Shown in pieces: positions 8,791 to 14,198 of a stretch of DNA of 24,824 bases (position 1 is the stretch's first letter; each line of letters starts with the position of its first letter). The position numbers were made by a program, and so were the translations under genes. The notes below the pieces were generated by a model. That model was not told where the DNA came from, ran no database searches, and saw only the letters and a program-made list of their open reading frames with translations. The stretch comes from a virus. The stretch lies in IMG/VR virus record IMGVR_UViG_3300004805_000032, positions 1 through 24,824 of that record. One strand, written 5' to 3'.

Positions 8791-8791
8791 A

Positions 8792-9298
8792 TTATTTCTT
8801 TTTGCCTAGGTTAAGTAGGTATTTAGATAGGGGTGCTGATATCTTGTTATGTATAGGGTCTTGTTGTGGTGTTTCGTCTATTGTTCCGGCAGCAACATCA
8901 CCAGAGCCTAACAACAAAGACAGTAATGTATATGGGATGCTGACCATTGATGCTGCAGTGTCTGCCAATCCGACGCCATGTTCCGAGGCTTTACTTGCAT
9001 CTCCTCCCATTGCCGCGTCATATAATCCTTTAGCTTCCGGATACAAAAACAATCCGTTAACTGCCGCGTTTACCTTACCACCAACGCCAAATTTTTGTGG
9101 CTCCTGCCCATTAGCAATTAGCATTGCCATCATTTGTTCAGGTGATATCTTGTTTTGTCCACCTTTTGCAAACTCAGGAGATACACCAGACTCTTCAAAT
9201 AGCATCTGCTGCGGGGTCTTCAACGCTCCAGGAGATTGTATTGGCGAGATTCCCGCTTCCTCCAATATCATTTGATGTGGTGATTTTAAGATGTTCAT
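8792..9298 (-). CDS. Unknown protein between terminase and portal
   Basis: A 168-residue protein with two imperfect N-terminal repeats, SPHQMILEEAGISP and TPQQMLFEESGVSPEFAKGG, and a third related piece SPEQMMAMLIANGQEPQKFGVGG. The repeats look like short docking helices ending in a Gly turn. The second half holds a hydrophobic stretch (SMVSIPYTLLSLLLGSG, about residues 112-128) that could be membrane-active or a buried helix, and a basic end KKK. It could be a minor virion or ejection protein. That is inference from position; no family is recognised. Late promoter copy 2 lies just upstream. Confidence 0.6.
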   Translation of the reverse strand: MNILKSPHQMILEEAGISPIQSPGALKTPQQMLFEESGVSPEFAKGGQNKISPEQMMAMLIANGQEPQKFGVGGKVNAAVNGLFLYPEAKGLYDAAMGGDASKASEHGVGLADTAASMVSIPYTLLSLLLGSGDVAAGTIDETPQQDPIHNKISAPLSKYLLNLGKKK

Positions 9299-9326
9299 GT
9301 TTGACTTATAGGTTGATGTCTAATCT

Positions 9327-9358
9327 TACTAATGCAAAAAATTCTTATGTTCCGCCCT
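9327..9358 (-). promoter_or_regulatory. Late promoter-like element, copy 2
   Basis: Minus-strand AGGGC(GGAA), 17 nt, then TGCATTAGTA. The first box overlaps the terminase stop codon, and the -10-like box is about 29 nt before the ATG at 9298. It would drive the portal unit. Confidence 0.72.
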
Positions 9359-10796
9359 ATTGAGTGTATGGGTTGACAAATTTTTTCTTGTTGTCGTCTG
9401 CATATGAATAGTCGCGTGCTGGTAAATAATCAAGTTGAATCCAACCTGAGTCACGCAATACACGCAACGCCTGAGACAGTGAATCAACGTAGTCATCATG
9501 ACCGCCGGCCTCTGGAAATGAACACACTTGCCTAAGAAAACGTTTGGCCCAGTCTGCAAAATCTTTCTTTTGAACGGTATCTTCTGGGATCCACACCTTG
9601 CCTTTAGCCACCAATGGTGCTACAATATTAAGACGCTGCACCTTATCAGCTCGGCCTGGATTGTATCCCCGTACCTCAATGCCTGAACTTTGAAGTTCTT
9701 GAATTAATGAGATACCCGCTGACTTATCTTCCATTAGTACCAGGTCGGCTTTACGCCCCTTACCAAAGTCGTTATCGGCACCATACACTACCTCTTTAAA
9801 GTCGTCAATGACTTTACGGCGCAGTTCTGGGTAAGCTAAGTGTGCATCCCATGCATCAAGTAAGATGACGCCTGTGTCTGAATCCTCTTGTTCAAAAATG
9901 CCCCAGATAGTGCAAGCCGTCGGGTCGTTCATTGTTTTTTCTGAAGTTGCCGGATCATATGATGCAATCACATACTCAAGCACTGGGGTTGGTTTATTAG
10001 CTGGCCACATGCGGAACTGTTTGCGTTTGATGATACCGGCTTGTTCCGGATCCAAGATCTCGCCATAAATCTCTTGGCGGCCTAGGTCTGTGCCGTCATA
10101 TGACTCTAGTTGTTTAAAGAACGTGGCTGACAGGTTGTCTTTGTTATCATAAGACGACGCGTTGACCACGTACACGTCGCCGCCCACCGTTCCCTCATTC
10201 AGATCAACGATGAGCTCTTTTGGTTTAGGTGTTGTGGTGATGATCTGCTGAACTCGAGGTATACGTGGATCTTTAAGTCGCAGCGTAAATTGCACACCGT
10301 CGTATGCTTCATCGAGATAATCAAACGCACAGAGCTCATCGAACCAGGCGCCGTGGTATTGCTTACCACGATAACGTTCTGGTTCGGACGCAGGGATTCC
10401 CTGTATGATAGACCCGTTGGTTAATGTAATTTCAAAGAGTGACTTGTTATAGTCGCGAATAAGCGACTTGGGGATGATGTTCATGAGCCCCGAGTCACCT
10501 TCAAAACAGGTTGCTCGGATGTCGTTTGACGTTGGGGCTGTGACTAACCAGCGTGTGCCCGGGTAACGCCATGCGCGAATACCGATCCAATGCGATGCTG
10601 TGTGGGTCTTGCCAGATCCCCGTCCTGCCAACATGAGGAACGTGTCATATTCCCCGTCTTCAGGTTCTTTTTGATGGGGCAGTGCTTGAAGTGCCCACTT
10701 GGTGCGCCAAATAAGCGCGTCCAGTTGATCTTTGGGCCAATGTTTTCGTGCTGCTGCAAACTTCTTTAATTCAAGTTCTTGTTGTGCTGTTAGCAT
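9357..10796 (-). CDS. terL: Terminase large subunit
   Basis: A 479-residue packaging motor with all expected parts. The ATPase has Walker A AGRGSGKT at 57-64, Walker B HGAWFDE at 148-154 and coupling motif TTT at 187-189. The RNase H-like nuclease has Asp in YDPA at 281, Glu-Asp in LMEDKSAG at 356-357 and a final acidic pair in GGHDDYVDSL at 433-437. Length is normal for the family. The start codon ATG overlaps the end of the upstream Hint gene (ATGCTAA), and a GGAGAAGGA site lies inside that gene, so the two are translationally coupled. No small terminase is recognisable in the window. It cuts concatemers and pumps DNA through the portal. Confidence 0.95.
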   Translation of the reverse strand: MLTAQQELELKKFAAARKHWPKDQLDALIWRTKWALQALPHQKEPEDGEYDTFLMLAGRGSGKTHTASHWIGIRAWRYPGTRWLVTAPTSNDIRATCFEGDSGLMNIIPKSLIRDYNKSLFEITLTNGSIIQGIPASEPERYRGKQYHGAWFDELCAFDYLDEAYDGVQFTLRLKDPRIPRVQQIITTTPKPKELIVDLNEGTVGGDVYVVNASSYDNKDNLSATFFKQLESYDGTDLGRQEIYGEILDPEQAGIIKRKQFRMWPANKPTPVLEYVIASYDPATSEKTMNDPTACTIWGIFEQEDSDTGVILLDAWDAHLAYPELRRKVIDDFKEVVYGADNDFGKGRKADLVLMEDKSAGISLIQELQSSGIEVRGYNPGRADKVQRLNIVAPLVAKGKVWIPEDTVQKKDFADWAKRFLRQVCSFPEAGGHDDYVDSLSQALRVLRDSGWIQLDYLPARDYSYADDNKKKFVNPYTQ

Positions 10797-11788
10797 ACGC
10801 TAATATATCCTTCTCCGGCTAGTATCGAGTTATCATCGCCTGTCGTCTCAATGTGAACCACCATTTGTCCAGGTATCTGATTGATTTTTTTAATATATCT
10901 TCTTGCATGGTGCACTTTTACTGGGTTTGACACTTGGTTTGGTACCAGTGTGTGCTTTGTTCTAAAACTTAACGTGTAATACCCATAGTGCGCGTCTTGT
11001 TTTACCCTAGTCCTGCACCCCAATGACTCTACGAGCCCTTGGATTTGTTGGATTGTTGGAAAATCTCCCGTTGTTATCCTAAACCAGTCGGTTTTTTTAT
11101 CATACTGCCTAGATTTTCCATTAACTAATCCAGACAAGAGCTCGACACGCTCTTCCGGTGACGCCATCAAATAATTTGTTGGTATCTTTGTTGGAATGTT
11201 TGGGGCAAGCTGCCACTCAATGTTTGGTTCTTCGTAAAATCTTTGCAGTCTGCCACGAAATGCGTTGAGTTCTGTGGTCTTATACCCTGCGTCTTTGAAT
11301 TTTTGGTAAATAAAATCTTTGGCTTCTGCATTTGCCGTGAATGTTTTGTGCGCTTTTCTATTAAAGAACCAGTATCCAAAGATAAACGGTGGTATACCAG
11401 GTGTTTGCGCTGGAAACTGAATCGGCTTGGTGGTCGGAATAGAAAATTCTTTCCTATTGTTTCTACCAAATATTCCGGTCTCTTGTATCTCTGCCACACT
11501 TAAGAATTTTAGTGGTCGTTTAAATCCATTCTTTTTGACCATCTTGTATTCGTGCAATCGTTTTCTGTACTTCTCGTTCTCTGCCCTAAATGATAACCTA
11601 GCGTCTCCGCTAATTGTCAGGTAGTCATCAAACGTTATCTCATAACAATCTTCGGCGTGGTACTGCTGAACCAAGGTAACCTGTACCGGCTTACCGTCCT
11701 TATCAAATACCCAGTCCCCCACCTCAATGTGGCGGGCGTACTTCCAATAATCCAAGGTTAATACCGATTGGGTCGCTGTGATTGCCAT
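10790..11788 (-). CDS. Degenerate intein-like (Hint/LAGLIDADG) protein next to terminase
   Basis: A 332-residue protein from the ATG at 11788, which has GGA 9 nt upstream; a longer frame from 11854 lacks such a site. Residues about 8-66 resemble intein blocks A-B (SVLTLDYWKYARHIEVGDWVF ... YLTISGDARLSF), and 310-332 resemble blocks F-G (VVHIETTGDDNSILAGEGYISVC). Key residues are missing: Ser rather than Cys at the expected first position, Ala in place of the block B His, and no His-Asn at the end. The middle resembles LAGLIDADG endonuclease blocks (FIFGYWFFN 135-143, LLSGLVNGK 217-225), but the catalytic acids are not evident. It thus looks like a free-standing, probably splicing-dead intein relative kept beside terminase. 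Its function is unknown. Confidence 0.7.
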   Translation of the reverse strand: MAITATQSVLTLDYWKYARHIEVGDWVFDKDGKPVQVTLVQQYHAEDCYEITFDDYLTISGDARLSFRAENEKYRKRLHEYKMVKKNGFKRPLKFLSVAEIQETGIFGRNNRKEFSIPTTKPIQFPAQTPGIPPFIFGYWFFNRKAHKTFTANAEAKDFIYQKFKDAGYKTTELNAFRGRLQRFYEEPNIEWQLAPNIPTKIPTNYLMASPEERVELLSGLVNGKSRQYDKKTDWFRITTGDFPTIQQIQGLVESLGCRTRVKQDAHYGYYTLSFRTKHTLVPNQVSNPVKVHHARRYIKKINQIPGQMVVHIETTGDDNSILAGEGYISVC

Positions 11789-11799
11789 TAATATATTCC

Positions 11800-11817
11800 A
11801 GACAAAATACTTTGTCT
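11800..11817 (-). promoter_or_regulatory. Hairpin before the Hint gene
   Basis: A perfect 7-bp stem (minus strand AGACAAA-GTAT-TTTGTCT) lies 11 nt before the ATG at 11788 and directly abuts the ribosome-binding region. It could modulate translation. Upstream, TTGCTT-16 nt-TATTAA is a weak candidate promoter for the Hint-terminase unit, which the pqqA terminator would otherwise cut off. Confidence 0.4.
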
Positions 11818-11848
11818 TTAATAAAACGCAAAATATTACAAGCAAACT

Positions 11849-11868
11849 ATGCACCCCGAAGGGTGCAT
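11849..11868 (-). terminator. UUCG-tetraloop hairpin after pqqA
   Basis: An eight-bp perfect stem, ATGCACCC-TTCG-GGGTGCAT on the minus strand, giving the extra-stable C(UUCG)G tetraloop only in this orientation. It begins 6 nt after the pqqA stop codon. The T tract after it is weak (AGTTTGCTTG), so it may act as an mRNA 3' stabiliser as much as a terminator. Confidence 0.65.
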
Positions 11869-11874
11869 GTCATA

Positions 11875-11946
11875 TTACTTGTTCATTACGTACATTGTTA
11901 CTTCAAATCCAAAACGCATTTCAGTAGCTGCTGGTTTAGTCCACAT
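11875..11946 (-). CDS. pqqA: PqqA: precursor peptide of pyrroloquinoline quinone
   Basis: A 23-residue ORF beginning MWTKPAATEMRFGFEVTMY and ending VMNK. It has the length and pattern of proteobacterial PqqA peptides (MWxKPAxxxxRxGxEVTxY). Glu15 and Tyr19, in E-V-T-M-Y, are the two residues that PqqE cross-links and that become PQQ. GGAG lies 8 nt upstream of the ATG. A copy of the late promoter-like element lies about 100 nt upstream, and a UUCG hairpin follows the stop, so the gene is a self-contained late mini-unit. No pqqB-E genes are in the window, so the host would have to process the peptide. It is probably an auxiliary metabolic gene that boosts PQQ for quinoprotein dehydrogenases such as methanol dehydrogenase (inference). 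The match is by memory of the family; no search was run. Confidence 0.9.
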   Translation of the reverse strand: MWTKPAATEMRFGFEVTMYVMNK

Positions 11947-12049
11947 GATGTATCTCCAAGTTTAAAAATAGTTGTAGGTATAAACTAATCGTTTACATCT
12001 ACACTAATTCATAAACTAACCAATAGCTGGCTAAGTATTATCATGATTA

Positions 12050-12081
12050 TACTAATGCACAAACTGGGCCGTTTCAGCCGT
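12050..12081 (-). promoter_or_regulatory. Late promoter-like element, copy 4 (pqqA)
   Basis: Minus-strand ACGGC, 17 nt, then TGCATTAGTA, with one mismatch to the other copies in the first box. It is the only such element upstream of pqqA and gives a predicted leader near 95 nt. A weaker look-alike (minus TGAATTAGTG, same spacing to an unmatched box) lies at 12002-12033. Confidence 0.65.
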
Positions 12082-12114
12082 TGCCTATTTTTTATACAGA
12101 TGTTAAGCAAATTT

Positions 12115-12367
12115 GTACCCCTTTGTACCCCTTTGCAAAAAGAAGTGTGACAATCCAATGCAATCAACAATTTACAGCACAACAATGCGGGTTTGCGGCC
12201 GATTTGATGTTAGTGACCGCTAACCTGCCGACCCGCTTGTACCAAGGTTGAGTACCCCTTGTCACACTTGTCACACTTCTTTTTACTTTTTTAATTTTTT
12301 TTAATAAAATAAAAAGAGATACAAGGGAGAATAAAGTGAGAACAAGTGTGACAAGTGTGACGAAGTG
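12115..12367. repeat. Left arm of 253-bp long inverted repeat
   Basis: This 253-bp block recurs in reverse complement at 20017-20269 with the same length and, by eye, about 80% identity. It starts GTACCCCTTTGTACCCCTTTG and ends with AAGTGTGACAAGTGTGAC. Within it, iterons AAGTGTGACA lie at 12143, 12344 and 12353, with inverted copies at 12260 and 12269 flanking an A/T-rich centre. GTACCCC repeats lie at the outer end. No ORF is supported here. It may be an origin, an operator array or a recombination site. Confidence 0.9.
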
Positions 12368-12394
12368 ATTTAAATCAATGACTTACAAGCAAAG

Positions 12395-12436
12395 AAGTGT
12401 GACAATTTTTAAAAAAAAAAAATTTTAAGTGTGACA
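12395..12436 (+). repeat. Two further AAGTGTGACA iterons
   Basis: Copies of AAGTGTGACAA at 12395 and 12427, 32 bp (three helical turns) apart, flank an A-run and lie outside the long inverted repeat. This gives seven copies on this side of the early module and supports binding by a dedicated protein. Confidence 0.75.
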
Positions 12437-12545
12437 ATTGCCAGGTTGGGCTGGATTATAAGAACTGGTTTTCTTTGGGGCCCCCGCCCCGCCGCCCTCC
12501 GATGGTACCTAAAAGGGGTGATGCGATAAAGAAAAAGCCCCCCTA

Positions 12546-12561
12546 CTGTACGCACGTACAA
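12546..12561. promoter_or_regulatory. LexA-box-like palindrome 1
   Basis: CTGTACGCACGTACAA inside TACTGTACGCACGTACAATA. It fits CTGT-N8-ACAG, the Escherichia coli-type LexA consensus, except for the last base. It is paired with a perfect copy 50 bp away. Binding by LexA or a phage repressor is inference. Confidence 0.45.
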
Positions 12562-12595
12562 TAACCACGACACCAGCATGGTTATTAGGCACGCA

Positions 12596-12611
12596 CTGTA
12601 CGATCGTACAG
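12596..12611. promoter_or_regulatory. LexA-box-like palindrome 2
   Basis: CTGTACGATCGTACAG is a perfect 16-bp palindrome and matches CTGT-N8-ACAG exactly. Between it and the first site lies an 8-bp inverted repeat, AATAACCA/TGGTTATT (12560-12586). Confidence 0.5.
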
Positions 12612-12620
12612 GCAGATCCG

Positions 12621-12692
12621 TAATGAGAATCATTCGCATCTAGGTGAGGCGCTTGATTGGTACGCTCACCTAGATGCGAATGATTCTCATTA
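12621..12692. repeat. Perfect 28-bp inverted repeat with Fur-box-like arms
   Basis: The arms 12621-12648 and 12665-12692 are exact reverse complements around a 16-nt loop. Each arm contains TGAGAATCATTCGCA, matching 11 of 14 positions of the Fur half-site pattern TGATAAT-N-ATTATCA. The structure could extrude as a cruciform, form a very stable RNA hairpin, or serve as paired operators. There is no T tract, so it is not a standard terminator. Confidence 0.8.
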
Positions 12693-12707
12693 GCATTGAG
12701 GCAATGC

Positions 12708-12792
12708 CCACACTATCAGCATGGCTATGTGGTGGGCTGACAGATAACCATGCTGGCAGTGTGGCTACATACCCATGCTGGCAGTGTGGCTA
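12708..12792. repeat. Direct and inverted repeats beside the origin
   Basis: CCATGCTGGCAGTGTGGCTA occurs at 12748-12767 and 12773-12792 (25-bp period). A diverged inverted copy lies at 12708-12724, and GGCTATGTGGTGG occurs twice (about 12723 and 12788). The repeats lie directly left of the DnaA boxes, as iterons often do at origins. Confidence 0.7.
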
Positions 12793-12876
12793 TGTGGTGG
12801 ATAGGCGTGTGCGAGGGTGCTAGGGTGGTGGATAGCGTAAAGACCTCTCGACATCGGACAGTCAGCACCCCATTTC

Positions 12877-13047
12877 TGTGGATAACTCTGACAAAGTTAT
12901 CCACAAACCGTCCACAAGATATCCACAGAATAGTACACAGCATATCCACAGGCATACCTTGGTACTGGTATTCAGAATTAATAAAGTGGCTCAAAACGCG
13001 TTAAAATGCGTCCTAGAGGCATGTCATTTTGCCAATCCTGTGGATAA
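12877..13047. other. Putative replication origin: DnaA-box cluster
   Basis: Perfect DnaA boxes (TTATCCACA or its complement) lie at 12877-12885, 12897-12905 and 13039-13047. Near-perfect ATATCCACA copies lie at 12919-12927 and 12942-12950. The first and last sit in an identical 15-bp context, CTGTGGATAACTCTG. Five boxes in 171 bp of non-coding DNA, with repeats to the left and the divergent gene switch around them, indicate a host DnaA-dependent origin. The unwinding region is not identified; an A/T-rich tract follows at about 12975-13000. Confidence 0.7.
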
Positions 13048-13073
13048 CTCTGCGATTCTACGGTTTGATAGTT

Positions 13074-13100
13074 TGTCACAAATGATTCACAAAACATTCA
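13074..13100 (+). promoter_or_regulatory. Upstream element of the first early promoter
   Basis: TGTCACAAA, GATTCACAAA and CATTCA follow each other at about 10-bp spacing. Nearly the same 27 bp recur at 16376-16402, in both cases upstream of a TATAAT-like box and a GTAGTAAA motif (here CATAAT at about 13130). It is probably an activator or repressor array for an early promoter that reads the first plus-strand operon. Confidence 0.5.
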
Positions 13101-13192
13101 CAGAACTGAAATAATTTAGAGGCATCGCATAATGTAGTATGAAGACTGTAGTAAAGAAGTTCCCGAAACCACCTATTTAGAGGATGCAAACC

Positions 13193-13429
13193 ATGACAAC
13201 AGTACAACAATTAATCGATGCACTACAAAAGGTCGAAGACAAAAACGGCGCAGTCGAAATCGCAGTAAGCTTTCAGGATGGATATCCAATATATGCGGAC
13301 ATTGTGCCGAATGTATGGGATAACATTTTAGTCAACAGTCCATGGGGAAGCATCCGTATTCTTGCGGATGTCAAGCCGGCATCATTGGTGACTCATTACG
13401 CAGTACGTGAGATGAAAAACAAAGCTTAA
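13193..13429 (+). CDS. Small early protein, unknown (78 aa)
   Basis: The start is MTTVQQLIDALQKVEDKNG. The earlier in-frame ATG at 13184 is part of the recurring leader GAGGATGCAAACC and is taken as ribosome-binding sequence, because the same leader precedes four other genes. The protein has an N-terminal helix, then strands, and WGSIRILADVKP. The stop TAA lies inside helix I of hammerhead ribozyme 1. No family is recognised. Confidence 0.6.
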   Translation: MTTVQQLIDALQKVEDKNGAVEIAVSFQDGYPIYADIVPNVWDNILVNSPWGSIRILADVKPASLVTHYAVREMKNKA

Positions 13430-13477
13430 CTGATGAGACCTCAATGGTCGAAACCGGCAGAGATGCCGGTCTTAAGC
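13424..13477 (+). ncRNA. Hammerhead ribozyme 1 (type I)
   Basis: The full core is present in order: helix I strand GCTTAA (13424-13429), CTGATGA (13430-13436), helix II GACC/GGTC with loop TCAAT, GAA (13450-13452), helix III ACCGGC/GCCGGT with a 6-nt loop, C17 at 13471, helix I return strand TTAAGC (13472-13477). Cleavage is expected after 13471 at a GUC triplet. All pairs are Watson-Crick. The upstream stop codon lies in helix I, and the cut falls 30 nt before the next ATG. Confidence 0.92.
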
Positions 13478-13501
13478 AAATAACCTAAAAGGATGCAAAC
13501 C

Positions 13502-13693
13502 ATGACAATACACGTAGACCACAAACCAATAGCAGTATGCTATGTCGACACAATCGGCAAGAAGCTTCGTGCCTTCTTCGGCACGGACTCAATTGACAAT
13601 GCTATGAAAATAGCAAAAGACCACAAGAGCGCATTCGGCACAATGATTGTGCTAGATGTCGCCACATCAACAATTATCGCCACAGTTAAATAG
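13502..13693 (+). CDS. Small early protein, unknown (63 aa)
   Basis: Starts MTIHVDHKPIAVCYVDTIGK after AACCTAAAAGGATGCAAACC. The ATG at 13493 inside GGATGCA is rejected for the reason given for the gene before. It is a mixed alpha/beta protein with GTMIVLDVATSTIIATVK at the end. It is the first gene behind ribozyme 1 and has a 30-nt leader after cleavage. Function unknown. Confidence 0.55.
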   Translation: MTIHVDHKPIAVCYVDTIGKKLRAFFGTDSIDNAMKIAKDHKSAFGTMIVLDVATSTIIATVK

Positions 13694-13704
13694 GACACGA
13701 CACC

Positions 13705-13932
13705 ATGAACATACAAGCAATCATCGTAAACGGCAATGACTACCACCCAATAGCGCTTAAAGACGTGAAAGCCGGCGAATTCGTAGTACGCAAAGCCGGC
13801 GCTAAAACAGTATTCACTCGAGGCGATTATGACCGTGCCTCCAAGACATACGCTCTTGACGACTACAATGAGCATTGTCGTCAGGTCTTTTTAAAAGGCT
13901 CTACCATCGTTTACATCGGTTTTTCATACTAG
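13705..13932 (+). CDS. Small early protein, unknown (75 aa)
   Basis: A mostly beta protein: MNIQAIIVNGNDYHPIALKD at the start, then GEFVVRKAGAKTVFTRGDYD and a hydrophobic end STIVYIGFSY. The pattern of strands with regularly spaced basic residues would suit a small nucleic-acid-binding or SH3-like barrel, but this is a guess. A weak site (GGACACGACACC) precedes the ATG. Confidence 0.55.
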   Translation: MNIQAIIVNGNDYHPIALKDVKAGEFVVRKAGAKTVFTRGDYDRASKTYALDDYNEHCRQVFLKGSTIVYIGFSY

Positions 13933-13943
13933 GAGGCAATACC

Positions 13944-14132
13944 ATGACAACAATCGAATTGATTAGACTCGCGACTGACGAGCTCAAAGCGGACAACGAC
14001 TGCGCCGAAGCCAAAGCCAAAGCATTGGCACAGGCACAGAGCGCTAGACTGCGTGAGAGGCACGAACGTTTAAGGGCATACCTCAACGCAACGACCGGCG
14101 TTACACTCTTCAACAAGCTTGAGATTAACTGA
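13944..14132 (+). CDS. Small helical early protein, unknown (62 aa)
   Basis: The start at 13944 is chosen because AGGAGG lies 7 nt upstream. The protein is a single long Ala/Arg/Glu-rich helix (ADNDCAEAKAKALAQAQSAR, then LRERHERLRAYL), probably a coiled coil. Its stop codon TGA (14130-14132) is part of the CTGATGA catalytic core of ribozyme 2, an unusual coding/ribozyme overlap. Function unknown. Confidence 0.6.
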   Translation: MTTIELIRLATDELKADNDCAEAKAKALAQAQSARLRERHERLRAYLNATTGVTLFNKLEIN

Positions 14133-14174
14133 TGAGACCTCAATGGTCGAAACCGACGTGAGTCGGTCTTAATC
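14123..14174 (+). ncRNA. Hammerhead ribozyme 2 (type I)
   Basis: Helix I GATTAA (14123-14128) with return TTAATC (14169-14174); core CTGATGA (14129-14135); helix II GACC/GGTC with loop TCAAT; GAA (14149-14151); helix III ACCGAC/GTCGGT with loop GTGA; C17 at 14168. Compared with ribozyme 1, helices I and III have changed on both strands while the core is identical, which is covariation. The helix I strand and half of the core overlap the end of the upstream gene. The cut is 30 nt before the next ATG. Confidence 0.92.
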
Positions 14175-14198
14175 AATAACCTATAAGGATGCAATATT

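Noticed and set aside
8775-9275. 166-codon plus-strand ORF opposite the gene before portal
   Set aside because: The minus-strand frame has the promoter, tight coupling to portal and sensible repeats; the plus frame is its mirror.
11789-11854. Longer N-terminus for the Hint protein from an ATG at 11854
   Set aside because: It would run through the UUCG hairpin and the leader hairpin and lacks a ribosome-binding site; the ATG at 11788 fits better.
12002-12033. Fifth copy of the late promoter-like element
   Set aside because: The -10-like box has two mismatches and the upstream box does not match; too weak to list as a feature.
12470-12500. GC-rich GGGGCCCCC patch as a cos or pac site
   Set aside because: Short palindrome only; nothing else supports a packaging or cohesive end site.
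12409-12639. 76-codon minus-strand ORF over the GC-rich patch and LexA-like sites
   Set aside because: No start context, covers palindromes, implausible composition.
12748-12792. CRISPR-like direct repeats
   Set aside because: Only two 20-bp copies with a 5-bp gap and no spacers; more like origin iterons.
12725-13004. ORFs of 84-89 codons on both strands across the repeat and DnaA-box region
   Set aside because: They have no ribosome-binding sites, their sequences simply translate the repeats and DnaA boxes, and they oppose each other.
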